Shown here in pieces: positions 33,518-42,216 of a DNA stretch of 64,000 nucleotides. Source of the stretch: UBA1764 sp045642565 (lineage in GTDB: Bacteria; Bacillota; Clostridia; Peptostreptococcales; Anaerovoracaceae). The notes beneath the pieces are model-generated. The model made no database searches. It saw nothing but the letters and a program-made list of their open reading frames with translations, and was not told the origin of the DNA. The DNA is taken from NCBI GenBank assembly GCA_045642565.1, contig JAZUJE010000008.1:124001-188000 (forward strand), read 5' to 3'. Both the position numbers and the translations under genes were made by a program. Each line of letters opens with the position of its first letter. Within the stretch, counting starts at the first letter, position 1.

Positions 33518-36152
33518 AACCAAAATCGTAAAGGCTTCATCAACAAAATCTACAAAAAAGGATGAGGGCGCTTCGAAAGTTACAATTAGAGCGGTTGATA
33601 AGGCTATAATCGAAGCTCAGGCTGCAAAGGCAAAGAAAGCTGCTACCCCAAAAAAACCTGCCACTCCAAAGAAGAAGACTGATAGTGTTACTACCGAAAA
33701 AAAAGCAGTAACAAAAGCTCCTATTGGGAAGGCTTTACCAAAAGCAACTGCAATGGGAAAAGCTATGCCTAAAAATGCCGTTCCGCAGAAGAAAAAATCT
33801 GAAACAATTGTAGAAGAAACTCCAGTACAAAAAACTGATGTAGTGGATGAAGTTGGCATTGAAAAAAATACTGTAGATTTAGAACTTTCTAAATCAAATG
33901 ATGTAGATTCTAAAAAGGAAACTGCAAAACAAGCAGAACCAGAAACTCCTGTTGTTGATTACACTCCCGAAATTGGCATCAAGATTATTTCTAAAGCTGG
34001 CGAAGCATCAAAACAAACTGTGGCAAAGCCAACAAATATAGTTAGAAGAGAAGCTGTTTCTAAAAAAGAAAGCACAAAAGATAATGCAAAATCTACAACC
34101 AAAGAAAAGAGAAAACCAAAAGAATATGTAGGTAAAAAGAATACTGAAAGTCCGGAAAAAGCTCCAAGAAAGAAAGTTGACGTACAAAGAAGTAAAGGCG
34201 ATAAGGTTGTAGCATTTACTGCACAACCAGTATTAAATAACGATAAGAGAAGAAAGTCCAAGGACAAGAAAGATAAGCGAGACTATATGGATGCTATGCC
34301 TACAGATCTTGCAAGAGTAAAGAAAAATAAGCATAGCAAGTATAAAGAAAAAATTGAAGAAGTAGATGAAATGGAAGCTTTCGAAGCAACTGTTGAGGCT
34401 GGAAGTGTAATTATTCAAGTTCCAATCACTGTTGCGGGATTCTGTGAGCAAATTGAAAAAACTACTTCTGAGGCAATTATGGCCCTTATGAAGATGGGCA
34501 TTATGGCAAATATCAACCAAAACCTTGATGAGGAGACAGCGGTTCTGCTTGGTATGGAATTGGGTGTTAATGTTGCCGTAGCAAAAATTAATGAAGAAGA
34601 AAAAGAAGAAGGATTAGATTTAGCAGAAGACAGAGAATCAGATCTTTTACCAAGGCCGCCTGTAATTACTGTTATGGGCCATGTAGATCATGGTAAAACA
34701 TCAATTCTTGATGCTATCAGAAGTACGAACGTTACTGCCGGAGAAGCCGGTGGTATTACGCAGCATATAGGTGCATCAGAAGTAGAGGTTAATGGGCAAC
34801 GAATTGTATTTTTAGATACTCCTGGCCATGAAGCATTTACTGCTATGCGTGCAAGAGGTGCATACATTACTGATATCGCAGTTCTGGTTGTTGCGGCAGA
34901 TGATTCTGTAAAACCTCAAACAATTGAATCAATTTCTCACGCAAAAGCTGCGAATGTTCCAATTATCGTTGCAATTAACAAAATGGATAAACCTGCTGCA
35001 AATCCTGATCTTGTAAAGAAAGATTTAGCAGATAATGGAGTTTTAGTTGAAGATTGGGGCGGAGATGTTATTTGTGTCCCTGTTTCAGCAAAAACCGGAG
35101 ATGGAATTAATAAATTACTTGAAATGATTCTATTGCAAGCCGAAATGCTTGAACTCAAGGCAAATCCTAATAGACTGGCACAAGGTACCGTTATTGAAGC
35201 TAAACTTGATAAAGCAAGAGGTCCTGTTGCGACACTTCTTGTTACACGAGGAACAATTCAGGCTGGGCAAGCTGTTGTTGCCGGAACTGCAAGCGGTCGT
35301 ATAAGAGTAATGAATAACTGGCGTGGTGAGCAAATTAAAAAAGCTGGCCCAAGTAGGGCAGTTGAAATTACAGGTTTGACTGAAGTGCCTGAAGCCGGCG
35401 ATGAGTTTTATGCAGTAAAAGACGATAAAACTGCAAGAGAAATTGCTGAACGTCGTAAAGAAAAATTAAGAGAGGAAGTTCTTGCTAAGAGTAGTGCAGT
35501 TTCTCTTGAAAAATTGTTTAGTCAATTAGAAGAGGGCGATGTTAAAGAACTTAACTTAATTATCAAAGCAGACGTACAGGGTTCAGTAGGAGCTTTGGAA
35601 CAATCTCTTGAAAAATTACGCAATGCAGATGCAAAAGTTAACATTGTTCATACTGGCGTTGGTGCAATCAATGAATCTGATGTTATGCTTGCAAGCACAT
35701 CAAATGCAGTTATCATCGGATTTAATGTTAGACCAAGTGCAGCTGTTCAAACTCAAGCTGATAATGCTAAGGTTGAAATTAGAACATATAGAATCATTTA
35801 TGAAATCATAGATGATATCGAAGCCGCATTGAAAGGTATGCTTAATCCTGAATTTAAGGAAGTTGTACTTGGAAGCGCTGAGGTTAGAGATACATTTAAA
35901 GTCCCAAACGTTGGCGTTATAGCCGGGGCATATGTTGTTAGTGGTAAAATTACAAGAAATGCTAAACTTAGATTAGTTCGAGAGGGAATTGTAATTCACG
36001 AAGGCGAAGTTGGTTCTTTAAAGAGATTTAAAGATGATGCCAAGGAAGTTGCAACTGGATTTGAGTGCGGTATTGGCATAGACAAATTTAATGATATAAA
36101 AGTTGGCGATGTAATAGAAGCATTTGAAATGCAAGAGGTTAAGCAAGACTAA
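33492..36152 (+). CDS. infB: Translation initiation factor IF-2
   Basis: An 886-residue GTPase that brings fMet-tRNA to the 30S ribosome. Residues 1-300 are Lys/Ala/Glu-rich and low in complexity, as in other long IF-2 proteins. IF2_N-like domain: about 310-365. GTPase: GHVDHGKTS at 396-404, DTPGHEAF, and NKMDKP. Domains II, III and IV follow to residue 886. GGGAGG precedes the ATG inside ylxR. The stop shares one base with the rbfA start. Confidence 0.97.
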   Translation: MPKKEELTETKIVKASSTKSTKKDEGASKVTIRAVDKAIIEAQAAKAKKAATPKKPATPKKKTDSVTTEKKAVTKAPIGKALPKATAMGKAMPKNAVPQKKKSETIVEETPVQKTDVVDEVGIEKNTVDLELSKSNDVDSKKETAKQAEPETPVVDYTPEIGIKIISKAGEASKQTVAKPTNIVRREAVSKKESTKDNAKSTTKEKRKPKEYVGKKNTESPEKAPRKKVDVQRSKGDKVVAFTAQPVLNNDKRRKSKDKKDKRDYMDAMPTDLARVKKNKHSKYKEKIEEVDEMEAFEATVEAGSVIIQVPITVAGFCEQIEKTTSEAIMALMKMGIMANINQNLDEETAVLLGMELGVNVAVAKINEEEKEEGLDLAEDRESDLLPRPPVITVMGHVDHGKTSILDAIRSTNVTAGEAGGITQHIGASEVEVNGQRIVFLDTPGHEAFTAMRARGAYITDIAVLVVAADDSVKPQTIESISHAKAANVPIIVAINKMDKPAANPDLVKKDLADNGVLVEDWGGDVICVPVSAKTGDGINKLLEMILLQAEMLELKANPNRLAQGTVIEAKLDKARGPVATLLVTRGTIQAGQAVVAGTASGRIRVMNNWRGEQIKKAGPSRAVEITGLTEVPEAGDEFYAVKDDKTAREIAERRKEKLREEVLAKSSAVSLEKLFSQLEEGDVKELNLIIKADVQGSVGALEQSLEKLRNADAKVNIVHTGVGAINESDVMLASTSNAVIIGFNVRPSAAVQTQADNAKVEIRTYRIIYEIIDDIEAALKGMLNPEFKEVVLGSAEVRDTFKVPNVGVIAGAYVVSGKITRNAKLRLVREGIVIHEGEVGSLKRFKDDAKEVATGFECGIGIDKFNDIKVGDVIEAFEMQEVKQD

Positions 36153-36526
36153 TGGGTAAGTCCTATAAGCCAAAAATGTTGGGATCAGAAATTCAAAGAG
36201 TTCTAGCTGACATGCTTATACGTGGAGAATTAAAAGATCCTGCATTTAAAGAAAAAATGATTGGTATTAACAGCGTTGATGTCTCAGGTGATGGAAGTTA
36301 TGCAACTTTGTATATTACAATACTTTCATATACTCCTACAAAAAAGATTTCACCTGATGAAAAGGCGGCTGTTTTAAAAGCTTTTGATAAATCTCAGGGA
36401 TTTATCCGTTCTGAGATTGGAAAGGCTGTAAAAGTTCGCCATATTCCAGAACTTAGATTTAAGTTTGATGAATCTTTTGAATATGGTATGAAGATGGATA
36501 AAATATTAGATGGGTTGAAAAAATAA
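36152..36526 (+). CDS. rbfA: 30S ribosome-binding factor A
   Basis: A 124-residue KH-type protein needed for 16S rRNA 5'-end maturation and cold adaptation. The conserved stretches are IQRVLADMLIRGELKDP, VDVSGDGSYATLYITIL and the closing VRHIPELRFKFDESFEYGMKMD (in pieces). The length matches the family. One-base overlaps on both sides (TAATG) show tight translational coupling with infB and nrnA. Confidence 0.96.
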   Translation: MGKSYKPKMLGSEIQRVLADMLIRGELKDPAFKEKMIGINSVDVSGDGSYATLYITILSYTPTKKISPDEKAAVLKAFDKSQGFIRSEIGKAVKVRHIPELRFKFDESFEYGMKMDKILDGLKK

Positions 36527-37533
36527 TGTTTGAAAAAATCGCTGAAAAAGTAAAAAACGCTAAGCAAATAATTATTTTCCCTCATACAAATATGGATGGG
36601 GATAGCGTTGGGTGTGCAAAAGCACTGTATTTAGCTTTCACTGCTCTTGGTAAAGATGTTTTAATTGTTGCAGACGAAGCAGTCCCGGAAAATGTCAGCT
36701 TTTTAGGAGGCGTAGAATTTATCGGATATTCCAAATATATTGCGGAATTGTTAGAGCTTCGTTATAAAGCTATGTCTGAAGATTTGATTAATCCAAGTTT
36801 CACATATGATTTAGCATTTGCAGTAGATTGTAGTGATGAATCGCGTATTCAAAACAGAATGGATGTATGGAATAGAGCAAAAGATTCTGTATGCATTGAT
36901 CATCATCCAAAAGGCAATGATATTGCAAATCTTACTGTTAGAGATTCTAATGCTCCTGCAGCTGCTACTCTCGTTTATAAATTCTTAAAAGAATCAGGAT
37001 TTAGAATTACTAAAGAGATTGCTGAGGCTATATATACTGGTGTGCTTACCGATACTGGCGGCTTTAGGTATTCAAATACTGATGCTGAAACGCACTGTAT
37101 GATTGCAGAATTGTATTCTTATGGTATTGACCATGCAAAAATATGCTCTGCAGTTTATGATAATAAACCATTACAGCAACTTAAGTTAGAATCTTTTGCA
37201 TTAAAAAATACAGAGTTTTTCTGTGATGATAAATTGGCAATTTCATGCATACCATATAGATTGTGGAGTACTTTACAAATTCCATATTCCTATACAGAAA
37301 GTTCGATTGATACTGTTAGAAGCATAAAAGGCGTAGAGATTGCAATATTATTTAAGGAAAAAGCACCTGATGTTTATAAAGTTAGCATGCGTGCAAAAAA
37401 TTATGCGAATGTTCAGGATATTGCAACAAAACTTGGCGGTGGAGGCCATAAGAAAGCTGCAGCATGCACCTTGGAAATGCCTTTTGAAGAAGCTAAGGCA
37501 ATTATCCTTGAGGAATGTAAAGCAATACTCTAA
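36526..37533 (+). CDS. nrnA: DHH-family oligoribonuclease / PAP phosphatase
   Basis: A 335-residue NrnA-like enzyme that degrades very short RNAs and 3'-phosphoadenosine 5'-phosphate. The DHH domain has PHTNMDGDSVG (metal Asp), FAVDCSDESR, and the name-giving CIDHHPKG. The DHHA1 domain near the end has GGGGHKKAAACTLE for RNA binding. The position between rbfA and truB is conserved in Clostridia. It overlaps both neighbours by one base. Confidence 0.94.
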   Translation: MFEKIAEKVKNAKQIIIFPHTNMDGDSVGCAKALYLAFTALGKDVLIVADEAVPENVSFLGGVEFIGYSKYIAELLELRYKAMSEDLINPSFTYDLAFAVDCSDESRIQNRMDVWNRAKDSVCIDHHPKGNDIANLTVRDSNAPAAATLVYKFLKESGFRITKEIAEAIYTGVLTDTGGFRYSNTDAETHCMIAELYSYGIDHAKICSAVYDNKPLQQLKLESFALKNTEFFCDDKLAISCIPYRLWSTLQIPYSYTESSIDTVRSIKGVEIAILFKEKAPDVYKVSMRAKNYANVQDIATKLGGGGHKKAAACTLEMPFEEAKAIILEECKAIL

Positions 37534-38441
37534 TGGATGGAATAGTTGTTATAAATAAACCGCAAACTTTTACATCAATGGATTGCTGTGCAATTTTAAG
37601 ATCTTTGTATCATGAGAAAAAAGTTGGCCATACAGGTACTTTAGATCCAAATGCAACTGGTGTTTTGCCAATATGCCTTGGAAAAGCTACTAAGTTAATT
37701 GAGTATCTTGAAAATACACCTAAAACATATATTGCAGGATTTAAACTTGGCTGTAATTCTGATACTGAAGATGTTTGGGGTACTCTTGAGTATCATGAGT
37801 GTCAAAAATTTGTAGCTCAAGATATCATAGATATTCTTCCTCATGGTGAGATAGAGCAAATTCCTCCAATGTATTCTGCAAAAAAAATCAAAGGTCAAAA
37901 ACTTTATGATATTGCCAGAAGTGGAGCCATAGTTGAAAGGGCCCCAAACAAAATTTATATCTATTCAGCAGAATTGAAAGAGTTTGATGGAATTAATGGG
38001 CTCATAGAAATTTGTTGCAGTCGTGGCACATATATTAGAACTATTTGTGCCGATATAGGAAAAACGCTTGGGTGCGGTGCAGTAATGACAAGTTTGGTGA
38101 GAACTAAAAGCTCAGGTTTTACCATTGAAGAGTCTATAGATTTTAATGATTTTATAAAAGTGCACAATAATATAAAAAATGGTGTTCAGGCTGATTTTAA
38201 TGAGATTCAATCCAATTTGCAAAGCCATGTTTTATCCATTGAGAAAGCAATGGAAGAATATCCAAGAGTAAATTTGGATAGAGATCAAATGAAGCTCATA
38301 ATCAATGGAAATAAAAATTTTATTAATTATTTGCCTGATCTTAGCTCTATGGGTCATATTGTTGCTGCATATTACTCTGGTAAATTATTTGCAGTGCTAA
38401 AAGACTCAAAAATAGATAAAGTTATAAATGTTAATTTATAA
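37533..38441 (+). CDS. truB: tRNA pseudouridine(55) synthase
   Basis: TruB makes pseudouridine 55 in the T-loop of tRNAs. The 302-residue protein shows GIVVINKPQTFTSMDCC, the catalytic motif VGHTGTLDPNATGVLPICLG (Asp of TLDP is the nucleophile), SAKKIKGQKLYDIAR and CSRGTYIRTICADIG. The N-terminal catalytic part is complete; the C-terminal region is divergent. Its end overlaps ribF by 14 bases. Confidence 0.95.
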   Translation: MDGIVVINKPQTFTSMDCCAILRSLYHEKKVGHTGTLDPNATGVLPICLGKATKLIEYLENTPKTYIAGFKLGCNSDTEDVWGTLEYHECQKFVAQDIIDILPHGEIEQIPPMYSAKKIKGQKLYDIARSGAIVERAPNKIYIYSAELKEFDGINGLIEICCSRGTYIRTICADIGKTLGCGAVMTSLVRTKSSGFTIEESIDFNDFIKVHNNIKNGVQADFNEIQSNLQSHVLSIEKAMEEYPRVNLDRDQMKLIINGNKNFINYLPDLSSMGHIVAAYYSGKLFAVLKDSKIDKVINVNL

Positions 38442-39351
38442 AAATGTATCAGAATTAAATAATTGCGAAGCTTGTGTATGTGCTCTTGGCAATTTTGATG
38501 GTATTCATAAAGGTCATCAAAAATTGATAACAACTGCAGTAGAACTGGCTAAAAGTAGAGGCTTAAAATCAGCAGTATTTACATTTACAGAGCATCCAAT
38601 CAATGTAATGAGTGGCCATCTTGTGACTAAAAATGTCTTAAGCTTTGAAGATAAGGCTTTGATTTTAGAAAAGCTTGGGGTTGACTATCTGTTCAGTTTT
38701 GATTTTGAAGATTATAGATTAATGTCTCCTGTAGATTTTGCTAAAGATTTGTTAGTAAATAGTTTAAAAATCAAATGTGCAGTTTGTGGTTTTAATTACA
38801 GTTTTGGCTATAAAGCTGCAGGTAAATATGAAGATTTAATTTCTTTTGGAAAACAATTTGGTTTTGAAACTACTGTTATAGAGCCGGTTTTGGTAGATGG
38901 GCTTGTTGTTTCCAGTACATTAATTCGTGGTTGTATAGAGAATGGGGATATGGAAAGCTACTTTGCATATACCGGGAGGGCTTATAAAATTTCAGGTCAA
39001 GTTATTGAAGGTGAACATAATGGGCGCAAGATGGGTTTTCCCACAGTTAATTTAAATCTTGACCCTAATATGGCACTTCCGGCCAATGGAGTTTATACTA
39101 CACGAACCTATATTAATAACAATGTCTACAACAGTATAACCAATGTTGGAAATAAGCCTACTATAGGAGAATTTGCGAAGAATGCAGAAACCCATATATT
39201 TGGTTTTCAAGAAAATGCTTACGGTAAACCTCTTAAAGTTGAGTTTATACGAATGCAACGAAAAGAGCAAAAGTTCGAAAATATAGATGCTTTAGCATCT
39301 CAAATAGATAAAGATTGTATGGAGGCTAAAAAATATCATGAAATACACTAA
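38428..39351 (+). CDS. ribF: Bifunctional riboflavin kinase / FAD synthetase
   Basis: A 307-residue enzyme that makes FMN and FAD. The N-terminal adenylyltransferase domain has LGNFDGIHKGHQKLI and STLIRG. The C-terminal kinase domain has the GRKMGFPTVNLN motif, PANGVYTT and NVGNKPTIG. It starts inside truB with a 14-base overlap and no own clear ribosome site, so translation is probably coupled. It ends 14 bases inside the next small gene. Confidence 0.95.
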   Translation: MLIYKNVSELNNCEACVCALGNFDGIHKGHQKLITTAVELAKSRGLKSAVFTFTEHPINVMSGHLVTKNVLSFEDKALILEKLGVDYLFSFDFEDYRLMSPVDFAKDLLVNSLKIKCAVCGFNYSFGYKAAGKYEDLISFGKQFGFETTVIEPVLVDGLVVSSTLIRGCIENGDMESYFAYTGRAYKISGQVIEGEHNGRKMGFPTVNLNLDPNMALPANGVYTTRTYINNNVYNSITNVGNKPTIGEFAKNAETHIFGFQENAYGKPLKVEFIRMQRKEQKFENIDALASQIDKDCMEAKKYHEIH

Positions 39352-39568
39352 TGGATTTACTATTAATGCCGCAGGAAATGAATGTTTTATCACTTTTCTT
39401 CAAAATAGGCCAAACGGCAAAGAAAAGCTCTCAGAAGAGCTTGAAACTATAGTTATGTCAGAAAAATGTGCACGCCAGATGTTAGTTGCTTTAGCACAAG
39501 TATATAGCAAGGTAGATTCTGACAGAAAATCCCAGAAAAATGTTGACGTAAAAGAAACAGTTTGCTAA
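39338..39568 (+). CDS. Small conserved-looking protein of unknown function
   Basis: A 76-residue protein that I cannot place with certainty. The core NECFITFLQNRP, then ETIVMSEKCARQMLVALAQVY, recalls small DUF3467-like proteins with a beta-strand part and a helix (MSPxxAKxL). It begins inside ribF with a 14-base overlap and a GGAGG site 10 bases upstream, so it is very likely translated. It lies between ribF and the rpsO leader. The link to riboflavin or to translation genes may be only positional. Confidence 0.6.
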   Translation: MKYTNGFTINAAGNECFITFLQNRPNGKEKLSEELETIVMSEKCARQMLVALAQVYSKVDSDRKSQKNVDVKETVC

Positions 39569-39588
39569 AATAAGGTGTTCTAAATTTT

Positions 39589-39640
39589 ACCGTTTCTTGG
39601 TTTACGGGATCTCCACCCGAAACTCAGTTACGGCGTATTA
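39589..39640 (+). promoter_or_regulatory. rpsO leader, candidate S15 autoregulatory RNA
   Basis: Upstream of rpsO the RNA can form CGGG/CCCG (39605-39608 with 39616-39619, 7-base loop). ACCGT (39589-39593) can pair either with ACGGG (39604-39608) or with ACGGC (39630-39634). Such mutually exclusive pairings are typical of leaders where S15 controls its own translation. Recognition of the exact class is not certain. Confidence 0.45.
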
Positions 39641-39664
39641 ATAACATGAAAAGGAGAAATAATT

Positions 39665-39931
39665 ATGCTTACTACAGAAAAAAAGCAGCAGATTATCAAT
39701 GAGTATGCCACAAAACCAGGCGATACAGGTTCACCAGAGGTTCAGGTTGCAATTCTTACATATAGAATTAATGAACTGAATGAACATTTACAGTCACATG
39801 CAAAGGATAATCATTCCCGTCGTGGTCTGTTAAAGATGGTTGGTCACAGAAGAAATCTGCTTGCATATCTTAAGGAAAAAGATATCGAGCGTTACAGAAA
39901 TCTTATTGCTCGCTTAAACTTAAGAAAGTAA
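39665..39931 (+). CDS. rpsO: 30S ribosomal protein S15
   Basis: An 88-residue primary rRNA-binding protein with the full S15 signature: GDTGSPEVQVAILT, HLQSHAKDNHSRRGLLKMVGHRRNLLAYL (in pieces), with the H-x-x-D and S-x-R-x-L blocks that touch 16S rRNA. AAGGAG is 8 bases before the ATG. It is followed by a GC-rich hairpin and pnp, an order conserved in most bacteria. Confidence 0.98.
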   Translation: MLTTEKKQQIINEYATKPGDTGSPEVQVAILTYRINELNEHLQSHAKDNHSRRGLLKMVGHRRNLLAYLKEKDIERYRNLIARLNLRK

Positions 39932-39942
39932 TTCAAAATTTG

Positions 39943-39972
39943 ACGGCGAAGCTTGGGCTTCGCCGTATTTGT
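39943..39972 (+). terminator. Hairpin between rpsO and pnp
   Basis: A 10-bp perfect GC-rich stem (39943-39952 with 39957-39966), TTGG loop, then ATTTGTT. The weak T-run suggests partial termination or an RNase processing site rather than a full stop. Confidence 0.65.
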
Positions 39973-40010
39973 TATGGTAGTTGAAGAAAGAATTAGGAAG
40001 TTAAAATTAG

Positions 40011-42149
40011 ATGGGTAGATTTACAGATTATAGAACTTTTAGAACAGCAGTTGGTGGAAAGCTTTTAGAGCTTGAAATTGGTAAAGTATGTGAACAAGCT
40101 AATGGGCAGGTAATGGTTCGTTATGGAGAGACAGTCGTTAACTGCACAGCTTGTATGAGTAAAACACAGCGTCCTGGAATCGACTTTTTCCCATTATCTT
40201 GCGATTACGAAGAAAAGATGTATGCAGTGGGAAGAATTCCTGGGGGCTTTTTAAGAAGAGAAGGAAAACTTTCAGATAATGCAATCCTTCGTTCTAGGTT
40301 GATGGATAGACCATTAAGACCTCTGTTCCCAAAAGGATTTTTTAATGATGTACAGATTGTTGCAACAGTAATGAGTAATGATCTTGATCATAGCAGTGAA
40401 TTTTGTGCTATGGTAGGAAGTTCAGTTGCTATTGCAATATCAGACATTCCATGGGATGGACCAACAGGAGCTGTTCTTGTCGGTAGAGTTGATGGTAGAT
40501 TTATTATCAATCCAACACTTGCTGAGAGAGAGGCAAGCGATATCAGCATGTATGTTGCTGGTACAGAAGAAGCGATTATGATGGTAGAAGCAGGGGCACA
40601 AGAAGTTCCTGAAATGGAAATGCTTGATGCTATTATGTTTGCTCATGAAGAAATCAAAAAGATTTGTCGCTTCATAAAAGAAGTTGTCGCTGAAGTTGGC
40701 AAACCAAAGATGGAGATTGAGCTATACCATCCAAATGAAGAAATTGAAGCAGAATGCAAGGAAGTATTTGCTCAAAAATATCGTGAAGCAATTCAGGTTT
40801 ATGACAAGCAAGAACGACTTGATAATATGGAAAAGCTCGATCAAGAGGCTCAGGATTATTTCGCAGAGAAATATCCGGAAGTTGAATTTGATTTAGCTAA
40901 AGATGTTGCATCAGTTATGTATGCAATTCGTAAAGAAACAGTACGTAATATGATTTTGGATGAAGGAATTCGTCCTGATAACAGAAAGCTTGATGAGATT
41001 AGACCTATTTGGTGTGAAACCGGAGTACTTCCAAGAGTTCACGGAACCGGCTTATTCAAGAGAGGTCAGACTCAGGCATTAACAACATGCACACTTGCAC
41101 CTTTAGGTGATGCCCAAATTATTGATGGTATTACAGAAGAAACTGAAAAAAGGTATATGCATCAATACAATTTCCCGGGATATTGCACCGGTGAAGCAAA
41201 GCCTTTAAGAGGTCCTGGACGTAGAGAGATTGGTCATGGAGCACTTGCCGAAAGAGCTTTATTGCCGGTTATTCCATCAGTAGAAGAATTCCCTTATGCA
41301 ATGAGAGTTGTAAGTGAAATCATGTCTTCAAATGGATCTTCTTCACAGGCATCAGTTTGTGGAAGCACGCTTGCTCTTATGGATGCAGGCGTTCCAATTA
41401 AAGCTCCGGTTGCAGGTATCGCAATGGGCCTTATTGAAAGAGTCGAAGAAGACGGATCTTCAAAAATGGCAATTCTTTCTGATATTCAAGGAATGGAAGA
41501 TTTCCTTGGGGATATGGACTTTAAGGTAGCTGGCACAGCAAAAGGTGTAACTGCTATTCAGATGGATATCAAAGTTCACGGACTTTCAAGAGATATACTT
41601 GAAACTGCACTTAAGCAAGCAAAAGAAGGCAGAATGCATATTATGGGATTGATGCTTGAAGAAATACCAGAGCCACGTGCTGAACTCAGTAAATATGCTC
41701 CACGTATTTTAAGTATGCAAGTTCCAGTTGATAAGATTAGAGTTATCATTGGCTCTGGCGGAAAGACAATTAATAAGATTATCTCAGATACAGGTGCTAA
41801 GGTAGATATAAATGATGAAGGCCAGGTATTTATCGCTTCTCCTGATCTTGCTTCTGCAGATGCTGCAAAGAAGATGATTGAAGAGTTAATTGAAGAAATT
41901 GAAGTTGGAAAGATTTATACAGGAAAAGTTGTAAGACTTATGAATTTTGGGGCTTTCGTTGAATGTCTTCCTGGTAAAGATGGATTGCTTCACATTTCAA
42001 AGATTTGCAAGGCAAGAGTTGAGAAGGTTGAAGATATGCTCAATATTGGTGATACAGTGACTGTAAAGGTTGTTGAAATCGACCAACAGGGCAGAGTTAA
42101 TCTTACAAGAATCGGACTTGAGGATACTCCGATTATTAAAGCTGAATAA
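40011..42149 (+). CDS. pnp: Polyribonucleotide nucleotidyltransferase (PNPase)
   Basis: A 712-residue 3'-to-5' phosphorolytic exoribonuclease of the RNA degradosome. Two RNase PH domains are separated by a helical linker; the second has the catalytic stretch GSSSQASVCGSTLALMDAGV (residues about 440-459) and MGDMDFK-like GDMDFKVAGTAKGVTAIQMD (in pieces). C-terminal KH (IGSGGKTINKII) and S1 (YTGKVVRLMNFGAFVE) domains bind RNA. Length matches the family. The ribosome site (AGGAAG, 12 bases upstream) is rather distant. Confidence 0.97.
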   Translation: MGRFTDYRTFRTAVGGKLLELEIGKVCEQANGQVMVRYGETVVNCTACMSKTQRPGIDFFPLSCDYEEKMYAVGRIPGGFLRREGKLSDNAILRSRLMDRPLRPLFPKGFFNDVQIVATVMSNDLDHSSEFCAMVGSSVAIAISDIPWDGPTGAVLVGRVDGRFIINPTLAEREASDISMYVAGTEEAIMMVEAGAQEVPEMEMLDAIMFAHEEIKKICRFIKEVVAEVGKPKMEIELYHPNEEIEAECKEVFAQKYREAIQVYDKQERLDNMEKLDQEAQDYFAEKYPEVEFDLAKDVASVMYAIRKETVRNMILDEGIRPDNRKLDEIRPIWCETGVLPRVHGTGLFKRGQTQALTTCTLAPLGDAQIIDGITEETEKRYMHQYNFPGYCTGEAKPLRGPGRREIGHGALAERALLPVIPSVEEFPYAMRVVSEIMSSNGSSSQASVCGSTLALMDAGVPIKAPVAGIAMGLIERVEEDGSSKMAILSDIQGMEDFLGDMDFKVAGTAKGVTAIQMDIKVHGLSRDILETALKQAKEGRMHIMGLMLEEIPEPRAELSKYAPRILSMQVPVDKIRVIIGSGGKTINKIISDTGAKVDINDEGQVFIASPDLASADAAKKMIEELIEEIEVGKIYTGKVVRLMNFGAFVECLPGKDGLLHISKICKARVEKVEDMLNIGDTVTVKVVEIDQQGRVNLTRIGLEDTPIIKAE

Positions 42150-42167
42150 ATAATTTAGCAAAGTTTT

Positions 42168-42200
42168 AAGCGCTCGTTTTATTTAATCGAGCGCTTTTTT
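42168..42200 (+). terminator. Terminator after pnp
   Basis: A 9-bp perfect stem (42168-42176 with 42188-42196), 11-base loop, then a T-run. Confidence 0.9.
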
Positions 42201-42204
42201 AGTG

Positions 42205-42210
42205 TATAAT
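42205..42210 (+). promoter_or_regulatory. -10 box 6 bases before the M16 peptidase start
   Basis: A perfect TATAAT whose end is only 6 bases from the ATG at 42217. Transcription would begin at or next to the start codon. The -35 zone falls in the pnp terminator and reads TTTAAT (weak). Confidence 0.55.
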
Positions 42211-42216
42211 TAACAT

